Shown piece by piece: positions 34,403 to 43,314 of a DNA stretch of 64,000 nucleotides. Below the pieces are notes generated by a model. That model did not search any database. It saw nothing but the letters and a program-made list of their open reading frames with translations, and was not told the DNA's origin. A program made the position numbers and the translations under genes. This DNA is from Streptomyces sedi. GTDB taxonomy: Bacteria > Actinomycetota > Actinomycetes > Streptomycetales > Streptomycetaceae. Location of the stretch: positions 186,001 to 250,000 of the forward strand of contig NZ_VDGT01000006.1 of NCBI RefSeq assembly GCF_006335015.1, in the 5' to 3' direction. How positions within the stretch are numbered: position 1 is the first letter of the stretch; each line of letters begins with the position of its first letter.

Positions 34403-35922
34403 GAGCGGGGTGTCTCCTCGTCGTTCACGGAAGGCGTTACCTGGTCGGTCGGTTCGGTCGGCCCCGCGGTGGGGGTGGCGCGGCGCCGGCGGACGAGCGG
34501 GAAGGCGGCGGCGAGCGCCAGCAGCGCGCCCGCGCCGATCGCGAGATACAGGGGGGTGCGGTCGTCGTCGGCCGCGGCCTCGGCGGTGGGTGCGTCGTCG
34601 GCCGCCGGCTCCGCCGGGGCGGTCGGCTCGGCGCCGAGGTCGGGCAGGGGCGGGAGCGCGGCGTCCTCGGTGACGGCCAGCGCGAGGGTCAGCGGGTCCA
34701 TCTCCGTGCCCTCGGGGTAGAGGCCGGCGAAGGCGTCCGCGCCCTCCCCGGTCAGCACGGCCGGCACCTCGGCGAGCACGACCAGGCCGTCCTCGGGAGC
34801 GAGTTCCTCTTCCTCGGCGGGGAAGGTGACCAGCGGCTGGTCCCGCGCACGCGCCCCGCGCTCGCCGGGGTCGATGTCCGCGAAGAGGGTCCCGGTGCCG
34901 TCGGCGACCTCGACGCGCACCGCGCTCAGCGTGAGGTCGAGGTCGTTGCCGGCGAAGCGGACGGCGCCGTGGAACGCGGCCTCGGCCGTGCCGGCCTCCG
35001 GGTCGAGGGTGCCCTCGGCGAGCGGGAAGCGGAAGAGCGCGCCGCCGTCCTCCGCGCCGTCGGCCAGCTCCCAGGCGCCCTCCGCCACGGGCCCGGTGAC
35101 GTACTCGCGGAAGGTGCGGCGCACACCCCAGTCCACGGCGGCGTCGACGAGCGCGCCCGCCTCCTCGGACGCGTCGGCCCCGTGCTGCTCCTCGGCGGGT
35201 TCCGGTTCCGGCTCCTCCTCCGCGTCCTCGGGCGCGGAGGGCTCCTGGCTGTCGGCGGTGAAGGAGAGCGGGTCGAGCGGGTCGCCGGCCTGGTAGTAGC
35301 CGGCGAAGGCGGTCGCGCCCCGCTCGGTGAGGGTGGTGGGGGCGCCGGTGACGGCGATCTGGGTGCCGCCGCGCAGGTCGACGCCGCTCAGGTCGACCGT
35401 GGCCAGCGGCACCTGGCTGCCCTCGGTGACCTGGCCGGTGCCGCGTTCCGTGGAGCGCATGTCGGCGTGGAGGGTGCCGGTACGCCCCGATACCGACAGC
35501 GAGGGATTGCTGATGAGGAGGTCGAGTTCATGGCTTCCGTCGTCCTTCCGGTGACCGACGAAGTGCACCCCGCCGCTGTAGCCGGCGTGCAGCGCCCCGG
35601 TCTCCGGGTCGTAGCCGCCGGTGGCGGAGTGGAAGCGGAACTGGTTCTCCCCGACGGTGGAGGCACCGCCCGACAGGCTCCAACTTCCTTCGGCTATGGG
35701 GCCGGTGACATAGGTCTGGAACGACGCCTTGACGCCCCAGTCCAACCTGCCGCCGGCGACCTGGCGTTCGGCGGCCGGCAGCCGTTCGGGCTGCGCGGCG
35801 CGCGCGCCGCCCGGGGCGCCGAGCGGGCCGGCGACCAGGGCCAGGGCCAGCGCGGCGAGCAGCGCCTGGAGGGTGCCGCGGCGCACCGCGGGCAGCCTCC
35901 GGGACAGCACTCTGGGCAGCAT
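34399..35922 (-). CDS. htaA: HtaA-domain heme-binding protein, membrane-anchored
   Basis: A 507-residue secreted protein: signal peptide (1-42), two HtaA domains (about 55-220 and 260-420; DWGVKASFQTYVTGPI and DWGVRRTFREYVTGPV), an acidic linker, and a C-terminal transmembrane helix (YLAIGAGALLALAAAFPLV) followed by RRRR. No LAxTG motif is seen, so it is held in the membrane rather than the wall. The second domain has FAGND where the first has FVGH, so its heme-site His may be lost. First gene after the iron box, divergent from hmuT. Confidence 0.9.
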   Translation of the reverse strand: MLPRVLSRRLPAVRRGTLQALLAALALALVAGPLGAPGGARAAQPERLPAAERQVAGGRLDWGVKASFQTYVTGPIAEGSWSLSGGASTVGENQFRFHSATGGYDPETGALHAGYSGGVHFVGHRKDDGSHELDLLISNPSLSVSGRTGTLHADMRSTERGTGQVTEGSQVPLATVDLSGVDLRGGTQIAVTGAPTTLTERGATAFAGYYQAGDPLDPLSFTADSQEPSAPEDAEEEPEPEPAEEQHGADASEEAGALVDAAVDWGVRRTFREYVTGPVAEGAWELADGAEDGGALFRFPLAEGTLDPEAGTAEAAFHGAVRFAGNDLDLTLSAVRVEVADGTGTLFADIDPGERGARARDQPLVTFPAEEEELAPEDGLVVLAEVPAVLTGEGADAFAGLYPEGTEMDPLTLALAVTEDAALPPLPDLGAEPTAPAEPAADDAPTAEAAADDDRTPLYLAIGAGALLALAAAFPLVRRRRATPTAGPTEPTDQVTPSVNDEETPRS

Positions 35923-35955
35923 GAAGGTCCTCCCACGACAGCCGGGATCGCTAAG

Positions 35956-35974
35956 TCAGGTTAGGCTAACCTAA
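35956..35974. promoter_or_regulatory. DtxR-family iron box between htaA and hmuTUV
   Basis: TCAGGTTAGGCTAACCTAA matches 18 of 19 positions of the actinobacterial iron-box TTAGGTTAGGCTAACCTAA. It lies centrally in the 100-bp divergent region, so one site can repress both operons when iron is plentiful. A second partial copy follows at 35972-35980. Confidence 0.9.
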
Positions 35975-36022
35975 GCTAACCCGGACCCGGGTGGTACCCC
36001 TCGCCAGAAAGGTGGAAGCGCG

Positions 36023-37063
36023 GTGGCTTCTCGTTCCGGACGGCCGCTCTCCCGACTGACCGCCGCGCTGGCCCTACCGCTGGCGCTCGCGCTGGCGTTG
36101 GGCGGCTGCGGCTCCTCGGGGGGCGGCGCTTCGGGGGCCGGCGACGACGCGGAGGCGGCGGGCGGCGGGATCGCCGACCGGGTGGAGCCGCTGGAAGGGC
36201 CCGCGCCCGAGCCGGTGTTGCCGACGACGGTCACGTCGGCCGACGGCGAGGAGGTGACGGTCGAGGCGGTGGAGAAGGTTGTCCCGTTGACCGGTTCACT
36301 CTCCGAGTTGGTCTTCGGGCTCGGGCTGGGCGACCGCGTCGTCGCCCGGGACGTCTCCGCCACCTTCGAACAGGCGGCGGAGCTGCCGGTGGTGACACGT
36401 GGTCACGACGTCTCGGCCGAGGGGGTGCTCTCCTTCCGGCCCGACCTCGTGCTGGCGGAGTCGACCACGGGACCCGACGAGGCGCTCGACCAGATCCGGG
36501 CGGCCGGCGTGCCGCTGGTGGTCGTGGAGTCAGCGCGTGAACTGGCCGACATCGAACGGCGGATCACCGCCGTCGCCGAGGTCCTGGGCGTACCGGAGGC
36601 GGGCGCGGTGCTGGCGGCACGCACGGCGGAACGGATGGACGCGGTCCGCGCGGACCTGCCGACCGGCGGGGACCGGCCCCGGGTCGCGTTCCTGTACCTG
36701 CGGGGCGGCGCCTCGGTCTATCTGCTGGGCGGCGCCGAGTCGGGCGCGGTCTCGCTGATCGAGGCGGCCGGCGGGGTGGACGCGGGCTCGGAGTCGGGGC
36801 TGGACAAGGACTTCACGCCGATCACCGGCGAGGCGCTGGCGGCGGCGGCACCGGACGTGATCCTGGTGATGAGCAAGGGGCTGGAATCGGTCGGCGGCGT
36901 CGACGGGTTGGTGGAGATCCCCGGCATCGCCCAGACGCCGGCCGGGATGGAGCGCCGGGTCGCCAGCGTGGACGACGGGGTGTTGCTCAACTACGGCCCG
37001 CGCACCGACCAGGTGCTGGCCTCGCTGGCCGAGCAGATCCACGCCGGGGAGCCCGCGGCATGA
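36023..37063 (+). CDS. hmuT: heme ABC transporter substrate-binding lipoprotein HmuT
   Basis: A 346-residue cluster A-II binding protein. The signal ends in lipobox ALGGC (Cys about residue 29), then a low-complexity linker. Likely axial heme ligands are His in TRGHDVSAEG and Tyr in LLNYGPRT, as in corynebacterial HmuT. GTG 36023 follows GGTGGAAG. It is the first gene of hmuTUV and receives heme from the HtaA proteins. Confidence 0.92.
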   Translation: MASRSGRPLSRLTAALALPLALALALGGCGSSGGGASGAGDDAEAAGGGIADRVEPLEGPAPEPVLPTTVTSADGEEVTVEAVEKVVPLTGSLSELVFGLGLGDRVVARDVSATFEQAAELPVVTRGHDVSAEGVLSFRPDLVLAESTTGPDEALDQIRAAGVPLVVVESARELADIERRITAVAEVLGVPEAGAVLAARTAERMDAVRADLPTGGDRPRVAFLYLRGGASVYLLGGAESGAVSLIEAAGGVDAGSESGLDKDFTPITGEALAAAAPDVILVMSKGLESVGGVDGLVEIPGIAQTPAGMERRVASVDDGVLLNYGPRTDQVLASLAEQIHAGEPAA

Positions 37064-38181
37064 CGGCGCCCACCGCGACCGGCCGGGGGACCGCCGCCGC
37101 GCCGGGGGCCGGGGAGCCGGCGGCGGGGCGCGAACGGGCGCCGCGTGCGCCGGGACCGGGTCGGATCGCGCTGCTGACGTCGGGGCTGGTCGCGGCGCTG
37201 GTGGCCGTCGCACTGGTCTCGGCCGCCACGGGCGCCTACGCCATCCCGCTGGGCGACGTGGTCGGCTCCGTGCTGCACCGCGCGCACCTCGGGGGCGAGC
37301 CGCTGGACCGGGTCGGCGAGAGCGTGCTGTGGGACGCGCGGCTGCCGCGCGTGGTGCTGGCGGTGCTGGTGGGGGCGGCGCTGGGGTGCGCCGGCGCGTT
37401 GATGCAGGGGGTGTTCGGCAACCCGCTGGCGGAGCCGGGGGTGATCGGGATCTCCTCGGGCGCGGCGGTGGGCGCGGTCGCGGCGATCGCGTTCGGGCTG
37501 GACTTCCTGGGCAACTGGACGATCACCGTCTTTGCCTTCGTGGCCGGTCTCGGCACGGTGATGCTGGTCTATGTCCTTTCGCGTTCGGACGGGCGCACGG
37601 AAGTGGTCACGCTGATCCTCACGGGGATCGCGGTGAACGCCTTCGCCGGCGCCCTGATCGGCCTGTGCGTCTTCTTCGCCGACAACGCGCAGATCTCCGG
37701 CATCACCTTCTGGCAGCTGGGCTCGCTGGCCCAGGCGACCTGGCCGAAGGTGCTGGCGGTGCTGCCCTGCGCGGGGATCGGGCTGCTGGTCGCGCCGTGG
37801 TTCGCGCGGCGGCTGGACCTGCTGGCGCTGGGCGAGCGCCCGGCCCGCCACCTGGGCGTCGACGTGGAGCGGCTGCGGGTGGTGCTGATCCTGGTCACGG
37901 CGCTGCTGACGGCGTCGGCCGTCGCGATGGCGGGGATCATCACCTTCGTCGGGCTGCTGGTGCCGCACCTGCTGCGGATGGTGGCCGGCCCCGGGCACCG
38001 GTTCCTGCTGCCGGGCAGCGCCCTGGGCGGCGCGCTGGTGCTGGTCTCGGCCGACCTGGTGGCGCGGACGGCGGCGCAGCCGGCGGAGCTGCCGCTGGGG
38101 GTGCTGACCGCGTTGATCGGCAGCCCGTTCTTCTTCTGGCTGCTGCGCAGGACCCGTCGGCGGCAGGGGGGTTGGGCGTGA
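37060..38181 (+). CDS. hmuU: heme ABC transporter permease HmuU
   Basis: 373-residue FecCD-type permease with about nine to ten transmembrane helices. Conserved LPRVVLAVLVGAALGCAGALMQ and the GVIGISSGAAVGA loop are present, as is AGIITFVGLLVPHLLRM near the C-terminus. ATG 37060 overlaps the hmuT stop. Confidence 0.94.
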   Translation: MTAPTATGRGTAAAPGAGEPAAGRERAPRAPGPGRIALLTSGLVAALVAVALVSAATGAYAIPLGDVVGSVLHRAHLGGEPLDRVGESVLWDARLPRVVLAVLVGAALGCAGALMQGVFGNPLAEPGVIGISSGAAVGAVAAIAFGLDFLGNWTITVFAFVAGLGTVMLVYVLSRSDGRTEVVTLILTGIAVNAFAGALIGLCVFFADNAQISGITFWQLGSLAQATWPKVLAVLPCAGIGLLVAPWFARRLDLLALGERPARHLGVDVERLRVVLILVTALLTASAVAMAGIITFVGLLVPHLLRMVAGPGHRFLLPGSALGGALVLVSADLVARTAAQPAELPLGVLTALIGSPFFFWLLRRTRRRQGGWA

Positions 38182-39032
38182 TCAGGTTCCGGACACGGGT
38201 GGCCGAGCCGCCGCGCGGGCCCGAGGCGGGGGCGGAGCTGGCCGGGGCGGCCGGCCTGGCGGTGCGGCTGGGCGGGCGGACGGTGCTGAGCGGGATCGAC
38301 CTGGCGGTGCGGGCCGGCGAGGTGCTGACGCTGGTCGGGCCGAACGGGGCGGGCAAGTCGACGCTGCTGGCCGCGCTCGCCGCCGACGTGGCGCCCGCCG
38401 AGGGACGGCTGCTGGTGGACGGGCGGCCGGCCGGCGAGTGGACGCCGCGCGAACTGGCCTTCCGGCGCGCGGTGCTGCCGCAGGCGGCGACGGTGTCCTT
38501 CCCGTTCACGGTCGCCGAGGTGGTCGCGATGGGGCGGGCGCCGTGGGCCGGCACGCGGCGGGAGGACGAGGACGAGGCACGCGTCGCCGAGGCGATGGCG
38601 GCGACGGAGGTCGCGGAGTTCGCCGACCGGCCGTTCGGCGCCCTCTCCGGCGGGGAGCGCGCCCGCGTCGCCCTGGCCCGGGTGCTGGCACAGCACACCG
38701 CACTGCTGCTGCTGGACGAGCCGACCGCCGCGCTGGACCTGCGCCACCAGGAGCAGGTGATGCGTGTCTGCCGGGAGTGGGCGGAGGCCGGGCGGGGCGT
38801 GGTGGTGGTCCTGCACGACCTGGGGTTGGCCGCCGCCTGGGCGGACCGGGTGGCCGTGCTGCGCGGGGGGCGGCTGGCGGCGGTGGGCACGCCCGAAGAG
38901 GTGTTCACCGAGGGGCTGTTGGGCGAGGTCTACGGGCACCGGGTGCGGGTGCTGACCGACCCGGAGACGGGTGCGCCGCTGATCGTCCCCCACCGCCCCG
39001 GGCGCGGCGGGGCGGCGGGCGCCGACGGCTGA
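38178..39032 (+). CDS. hmuV: heme ABC transporter ATPase HmuV
   Basis: 284-residue ABC ATPase: Walker A GPNGAGKST, Q-loop in VLPQAAT, signature LSGGERARV, Walker B ALLLLDEP, switch His in VLHDLG. GTG 38178 overlaps the hmuU stop (GTGA), completing a coupled three-gene operon. Confidence 0.95.
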   Translation: MIRFRTRVAEPPRGPEAGAELAGAAGLAVRLGGRTVLSGIDLAVRAGEVLTLVGPNGAGKSTLLAALAADVAPAEGRLLVDGRPAGEWTPRELAFRRAVLPQAATVSFPFTVAEVVAMGRAPWAGTRREDEDEARVAEAMAATEVAEFADRPFGALSGGERARVALARVLAQHTALLLLDEPTAALDLRHQEQVMRVCREWAEAGRGVVVVLHDLGLAAAWADRVAVLRGGRLAAVGTPEEVFTEGLLGEVYGHRVRVLTDPETGAPLIVPHRPGRGGAAGADG

Positions 39033-39432
39033 ACTGACGGGGCGCCGGGGGTGAACCGCACCCGCGGCGTTCGTTCGGGAGCGGAAAGTTACCGCGAACA
39101 GCGGGCAAACGACCGACTGATGCCCTAGCCTTTTCTGCGGCAACGGCGCGCACTCACGGGGAGATGAGGACGCGCCTTCCGCTTTGTCGCGGGCCGCGTT
39201 GGTTGCTGTTGGCTGTCGTTCACCGTTGTTCGCCGTCGTTCACCGTCCCCGTTCGCTCGCTCCTGCCCCCCGCTCCTGTCGTTCCACCTGTCGTGTCGGT
39301 CCCCGGCGTCCCGTGCCGCGTCGGCCGGGTACTCCCGGTCCGCCCGTTGCTTTCGGTCCTGTCGGCTCTGCCTGTGTGCGGCCCGCCCGCCGGTCCTTCC
39401 GGCGTCACTCGCATCCATCACTCGGGGGGAAC
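39033..39432 (+). promoter_or_regulatory. 400-bp leader of the polysaccharide locus, with 10-bp tandem repeats
   Basis: No gene is supported here. Three consecutive decamers of the form (C/T)GTTC(A/G)CCGT occupy 39217-39246, in a pyrimidine-rich tract that runs almost to the start of the phosphotransferase. A promoter probably lies near 39085-39135, the least GC-rich part. A long pyrimidine-rich leader could carry post-transcriptional control. Confidence 0.35.
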
Positions 39433-40938
39433 ATGCGTCACCCGGACATCTCACGCTCGGGAAACACCCGAAGACCGCAGGCCACCCGCCGCTGGTCGGC
39501 CCTGCCGCCGAACGGGGCGCGCTGGTACGCGCCGACGGCCGTCGCCACCGACGCCGCCGGGGTGTTCGCCCCCGTCCTGGCGGTCTACCAACTCTCCGGC
39601 CAGCCGCGCCCCCTGGCCGCCGCCGTGGTGGCGACGGTCTGCTGGCTGACGGTGCGTTCCTGGCACCGGCGGTACCGGCGGGGGCGGTTGGGCGAGAGCC
39701 GGGGGCTGCTGGCCTCCTTCCACGACTGGCTGCTGCTGCTCGGGCTGCTGGCGGGGCTCCGGGCGGTCACCGGCGAGAGCTCGCAGGTGTCGGCCGCCGC
39801 CCTCGCGCTGCTGCCGGCGCCGCTGGTGGCCGGCGCCACCGCCATGGCGCTCCACCACCACCTCACGGGGCGCCGCCACCGGGCGGAGGCGGTGCGCCGG
39901 GTGCTGGTGGTGGGCGAGCCGGAAGGCGTCGACACCGTCACCGCCCGGCTGGCCGCCGGCACCGACCACGCCTATGTGGCGGTCGGCGCCGTCCTCCTCG
40001 GCCCCGGCCATCTCACCAGCGGCGTCCCGCCGTTGGCCCGGCTGCCGCTGGAGCGCGGGGACCACTCCCCCGAGGTGCCCGACCTGGTGCCGGTCGGCAC
40101 CGACGGCTCCGGTGTGCTGGGCGCCGCCCGCCGGCAGGGCGCCGACCTGGTGCTGCTGGTGCCGGGCGGCCGGCTGGGCGGCGAGCGGCTGCGCCGGCTG
40201 TGCTGGTCGGTGCAGGACTCCGGCCTGGCGCTCTGCGTCGCCTCGGGGCTGACCGAGGTGGCGCGCCACCGGGTGGCGGTGGCCAGCGTCGCCGGTCTCA
40301 ACCTCCTCCATGTCGCCCCGCCCCCGCGCCGGGGCGCCCCGCTGGTCTGGAAGTCCGCCACCGACCGGCTGCTCGCCGCCCTCGCCCTCGTGGTGCTCGC
40401 CCCGCTGCTGGCACTGCTGGCACTGGCCGTCCGGCTGGACTCGCGCGGGCCCGCGCTCTACCGGCAGACCCGCGTCGGGCACCGGGGCACGCCGTTCACC
40501 CTGTGGAAGTTCCGCACGATGGTGCCCGACGCCGAGCGCCGCCGGCCCACCCTGGAGTGCGCCAACGAGCATCGCGCCACGCCGCTGTTCAAGATCCGCT
40601 ACGACCCGAGGGTCACCCGGGTCGGACGGTGGCTGCGCCGCACCTCGCTCGACGAACTCCCCCAGCTGGTCAACGTGGTGCGCGGCGAGATGGCCCTGGT
40701 CGGGCCGCGCCCGCCGCTGCCGGACGAGGTGGCCCGCTACAGCCCGGTCGAGCTGCGCCGGCTGAGCGTGCGGCCGGGGCTGACCGGCCCCTGGCAGGTG
40801 AGCGGCAGGTCCGAGCTGTCCTGGGACGAGGGGGTCGCCCTCGACCTCGCCTACGCCGACAACTGGACGCTCACCGGCGACCTGGACGTGCTGGCCAGGA
40901 CCGTGCGCGCGGTGGTCAGCGGCCGGGGCGCCTACTGA
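39433..40938 (+). CDS. exopolysaccharide-initiating polyprenyl glycosylphosphotransferase (WcaJ-like)
   Basis: A 501-residue membrane enzyme that loads the first sugar phosphate on undecaprenyl phosphate. Four hydrophobic segments in the N-terminal 180 residues and a Rossmann-like middle domain precede the re-entrant membrane helix (LLAALALVVLAPLLALLALAV) and catalytic domain. Motifs are FRTM, DELPQLVNVVRGEMALVGPRPP and GLTGPWQVSGR. ATG 39433 follows GGGGGGAA. It leads the fucose-polysaccharide locus. Confidence 0.92.
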   Translation: MRHPDISRSGNTRRPQATRRWSALPPNGARWYAPTAVATDAAGVFAPVLAVYQLSGQPRPLAAAVVATVCWLTVRSWHRRYRRGRLGESRGLLASFHDWLLLLGLLAGLRAVTGESSQVSAAALALLPAPLVAGATAMALHHHLTGRRHRAEAVRRVLVVGEPEGVDTVTARLAAGTDHAYVAVGAVLLGPGHLTSGVPPLARLPLERGDHSPEVPDLVPVGTDGSGVLGAARRQGADLVLLVPGGRLGGERLRRLCWSVQDSGLALCVASGLTEVARHRVAVASVAGLNLLHVAPPPRRGAPLVWKSATDRLLAALALVVLAPLLALLALAVRLDSRGPALYRQTRVGHRGTPFTLWKFRTMVPDAERRRPTLECANEHRATPLFKIRYDPRVTRVGRWLRRTSLDELPQLVNVVRGEMALVGPRPPLPDEVARYSPVELRRLSVRPGLTGPWQVSGRSELSWDEGVALDLAYADNWTLTGDLDVLARTVRAVVSGRGAY

Positions 40939-40960
40939 GGAGCCTGCCGTGACGGAACGT

Positions 40961-41920
40961 TCACCCCTGGGGCCTCCCTTCGGACGGGGCCTGGGCCCGC
41001 CACCAGGCGTAGGTGGCGGCCAGCCCCTCCTCCAGCGGCACCGAGGGCGCGAAGCCCAGCGCCCGCAGCCGGGATATGTCCAGCAGCTTGCGCGGGGCGC
41101 CGTCCGGCTTGGCGGTGTCCCAGCCGATCCGCCCGCCGAAGCCCACGACGCCGGCGATCCGCCCGGCCAGCTCGGCCACCGACAGGTCCTCGCCACAGCC
41201 CACGTTGAGCGCCAGCTCCCCGTCGTAGGACTCCAGCAGGAGCCGGCAGGCCCGCGCCAGGTCCGCGCTGTGCAGGAACTCGCGGCGCGGCCGGCCGCTC
41301 CCCCACAGCGTCACCTCCTCGCGCCCCTCTTCGCGCGCCTCGTGGAACCTGCGGATCAGCGCCGGCAGGACATGGGCCGTCCGCGGGTCGAAGTTGTCCC
41401 CCGGGCCGTAGAGGTTGGTCGGCATCGCGGCGACATACGCGCGGCCGAACTGCCGCCGGTAGGAACGGACCTGGGCTATCCCCGCGATCTTGGCCAGCGC
41501 GTAGGGCTCGTTGGTCGGCTCCAACGGGCCGGTGCCCAGCGCCTCCTCCACCATCGGCTGCGGCGCCTCGCGCGGGTAGATGCAGGAGGAGCCGAGGAAG
41601 AGCAGCCGGTCCACGTCCGCCGCGTGCGCCCCGGCGATCACGCTCAGCTGGATGCGGAGGTTCTCCTCAAGAAAGGCCACGGGCTCGCTCGCGTTGGCCA
41701 TGATCCCGCCGACCCTGGCGGCGGCCAGCACCACGGCGTCCGGGCGCGCGTCGCGCAGGAACGCGGCCGTGGCCTCCGCGTCCCGCAGGTCGAGCCGCTC
41801 CCTGGTCCTGGTGATCACCTCGTGTCCGGCGCCGGTCAGCTCCGCCGCGATGGCGGAGCCGGCGAGCCCCCGGTGGCCGGCCACGAAGATCCGCGCGTTC
41901 GGCGGCAACAGCGTCGTCAT
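40961..41920 (-). CDS. fcl: GDP-L-fucose synthase
   Basis: 319-residue SDR epimerase/reductase making GDP-L-fucose from GDP-4-keto-6-deoxymannose. NADP site [12 protein letters not shown], Ser in GSSCIYP, catalytic Tyr/Lys in YALAKIAG, and [10 protein letters not shown] near the C-terminus. ATG 41920. It converges with the phosphotransferase and diverges from gmd, its pathway predecessor, across 139 bp. Confidence 0.95.
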   Translation of the reverse strand: MTTLLPPNARIFVAGHRGLAGSAIAAELTGAGHEVITRTRERLDLRDAEATAAFLRDARPDAVVLAAARVGGIMANASEPVAFLEENLRIQLSVIAGAHAADVDRLLFLGSSCIYPREAPQPMVEEALGTGPLEPTNEPYALAKIAGIAQVRSYRRQFGRAYVAAMPTNLYGPGDNFDPRTAHVLPALIRRFHEAREEGREEVTLWGSGRPRREFLHSADLARACRLLLESYDGELALNVGCGEDLSVAELAGRIAGVVGFGGRIGWDTAKPDGAPRKLLDISRLRALGFAPSVPLEEGLAATYAWWRAQAPSEGRPQG

Positions 41921-42059
41921 GAACCCGGATTGTGCCAGGGGCGACCGACAGCGACGCGGGGATCGGCCCCGCGCGACGACGGCGACCGACCGTCCACCGT
42001 TCGCACCGCCCGGGCCCCGCGACCTTCGGGGCCCGGCCACACCGCCGAGGGAGAACCAC

Positions 42060-43082
42060 GTGCGTCAGACCGGCAAGACCGCGCTGATCAGCGGCATCAC
42101 CGGGCAGGACGGCTCGTATCTGGCCGAGCTGCTGCTGGCCAAGGGGTACACGGTGCACGGGTTGTTGCGCCGTTCCTCCTCGTTCAACACCGAGCGGATC
42201 GACCACGTCTACCAGGGCCCGCAGGACCCCGGGCGGACCCTGGTGCTGCACCACGCCGACCTCAGCGACGGCGTCGCCCTCGTCAACCTGCTGCGTGAGA
42301 CCGCCCCGGACGAGGTGTACAACCTGGGCGCGCAGTCCCATGTGCGGGTCTCGTTCGACACCCCGCTCTACACCGCCGACACCACGGGACTCGGCACCCT
42401 GCGGCTGCTGGAGGCGATCCGCGCCAGCGGCGTGGACACCCGCATCTACCAGGCGTCCTCGTCCGAGATGTTCGGCTCGACACCCCCGCCGCAGAACGAG
42501 CGGACGCCCTTCCACCCGCGCAGCCCCTACGGCTGCGCCAAGCTCTACGGCTACTGGTCGACCGTCAACTACCGCGAGGCGTATGGCATGTACGCGGTCA
42601 ACGGGATCCTCTTCAACCACGAGTCGCCGCGCCGGGGCGAGACCTTCGTGACCCGGAAGATCACCCGCGCCGTCGCCCGCATCGGGGCGGGCCTCCAGGA
42701 CCATCTCTATCTGGGCAATCTGGACGCCGTCCGCGACTGGGGCTATGCGCCGGAGTACGTCGAGGCCATGTGGCTGATGCTCCAGCGCGAGGAGCCGGAG
42801 GACTTCGTGGTGGCCACCGGGGTGCCGGCGACCGTGCGGGACTTCCTGACCGCCGCGTTCGCCGCCGGCGGGCTGGAGTGGGAACGCCACGTCAGGTTCG
42901 ACCCCAAGTACGAGCGTCCCAGCGAGGTGGACGCCCTGGTCGGGGACCCCGCCAAGGCCGAACGACTCCTGGGCTGGCGGCCGAGGACACACTGGCGGGA
43001 GCTGGCCGAGCTGATGGTGGCGGCCGATGTGGAGGCGCTGGAGGCCGAGTTGACCGGCGCCAAGGTGAGGGTCGACCGGTGA
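42060..43082 (+). CDS. gmd: GDP-mannose 4,6-dehydratase
   Basis: 340-residue SDR dehydratase supplying GDP-4-keto-6-deoxy-D-mannose. NADP-binding [15 protein letters not shown], catalytic SSEMFG, and the YGCAK Tyr/Lys pair are all visible, as is [20 protein letters not shown] 42060 has GGGAGAA upstream. With Fcl it makes GDP-L-fucose for the polysaccharide. Confidence 0.96.
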   Translation: MRQTGKTALISGITGQDGSYLAELLLAKGYTVHGLLRRSSSFNTERIDHVYQGPQDPGRTLVLHHADLSDGVALVNLLRETAPDEVYNLGAQSHVRVSFDTPLYTADTTGLGTLRLLEAIRASGVDTRIYQASSSEMFGSTPPPQNERTPFHPRSPYGCAKLYGYWSTVNYREAYGMYAVNGILFNHESPRRGETFVTRKITRAVARIGAGLQDHLYLGNLDAVRDWGYAPEYVEAMWLMLQREEPEDFVVATGVPATVRDFLTAAFAAGGLEWERHVRFDPKYERPSEVDALVGDPAKAERLLGWRPRTHWRELAELMVAADVEALEAELTGAKVRVDR

Positions 43083-43090
43083 GCGCGGAC

Positions 43091-43159
43091 TCCCCGCGGA
43101 GCGGGGGTGTGGGCGGGCGGCGTGCGGACGGGCGGCGTGCGGACGGGCGTCGTGCGCCC
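43091..43159. repeat. hairpin and 15-bp tandem repeats after gmd
   Basis: CCCCGC-GGA-GCGGGG (43092-43106 approx.) can act as a terminator for gmd. Then come GGGCGGCGTGCGGAC twice exactly and a third diverged copy (43115-43159). The remaining sequence to 43314 is a leader without clear motifs. Confidence 0.5.
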
Positions 43160-43314
43160 TTCACACCACCATGCGCCGACAACGTGCGCCCCGCCGCGGG
43201 GGTCCATCCTCACGGTGCGTCAGCTGTGGGGATGCGGAGTGTCAGTGGCGTGAAGGAGTATGGGGACCGTCGGATGGACAGGGCTGTGGGCACGGCAGTC
43301 GAAGGGGAGGCGCC

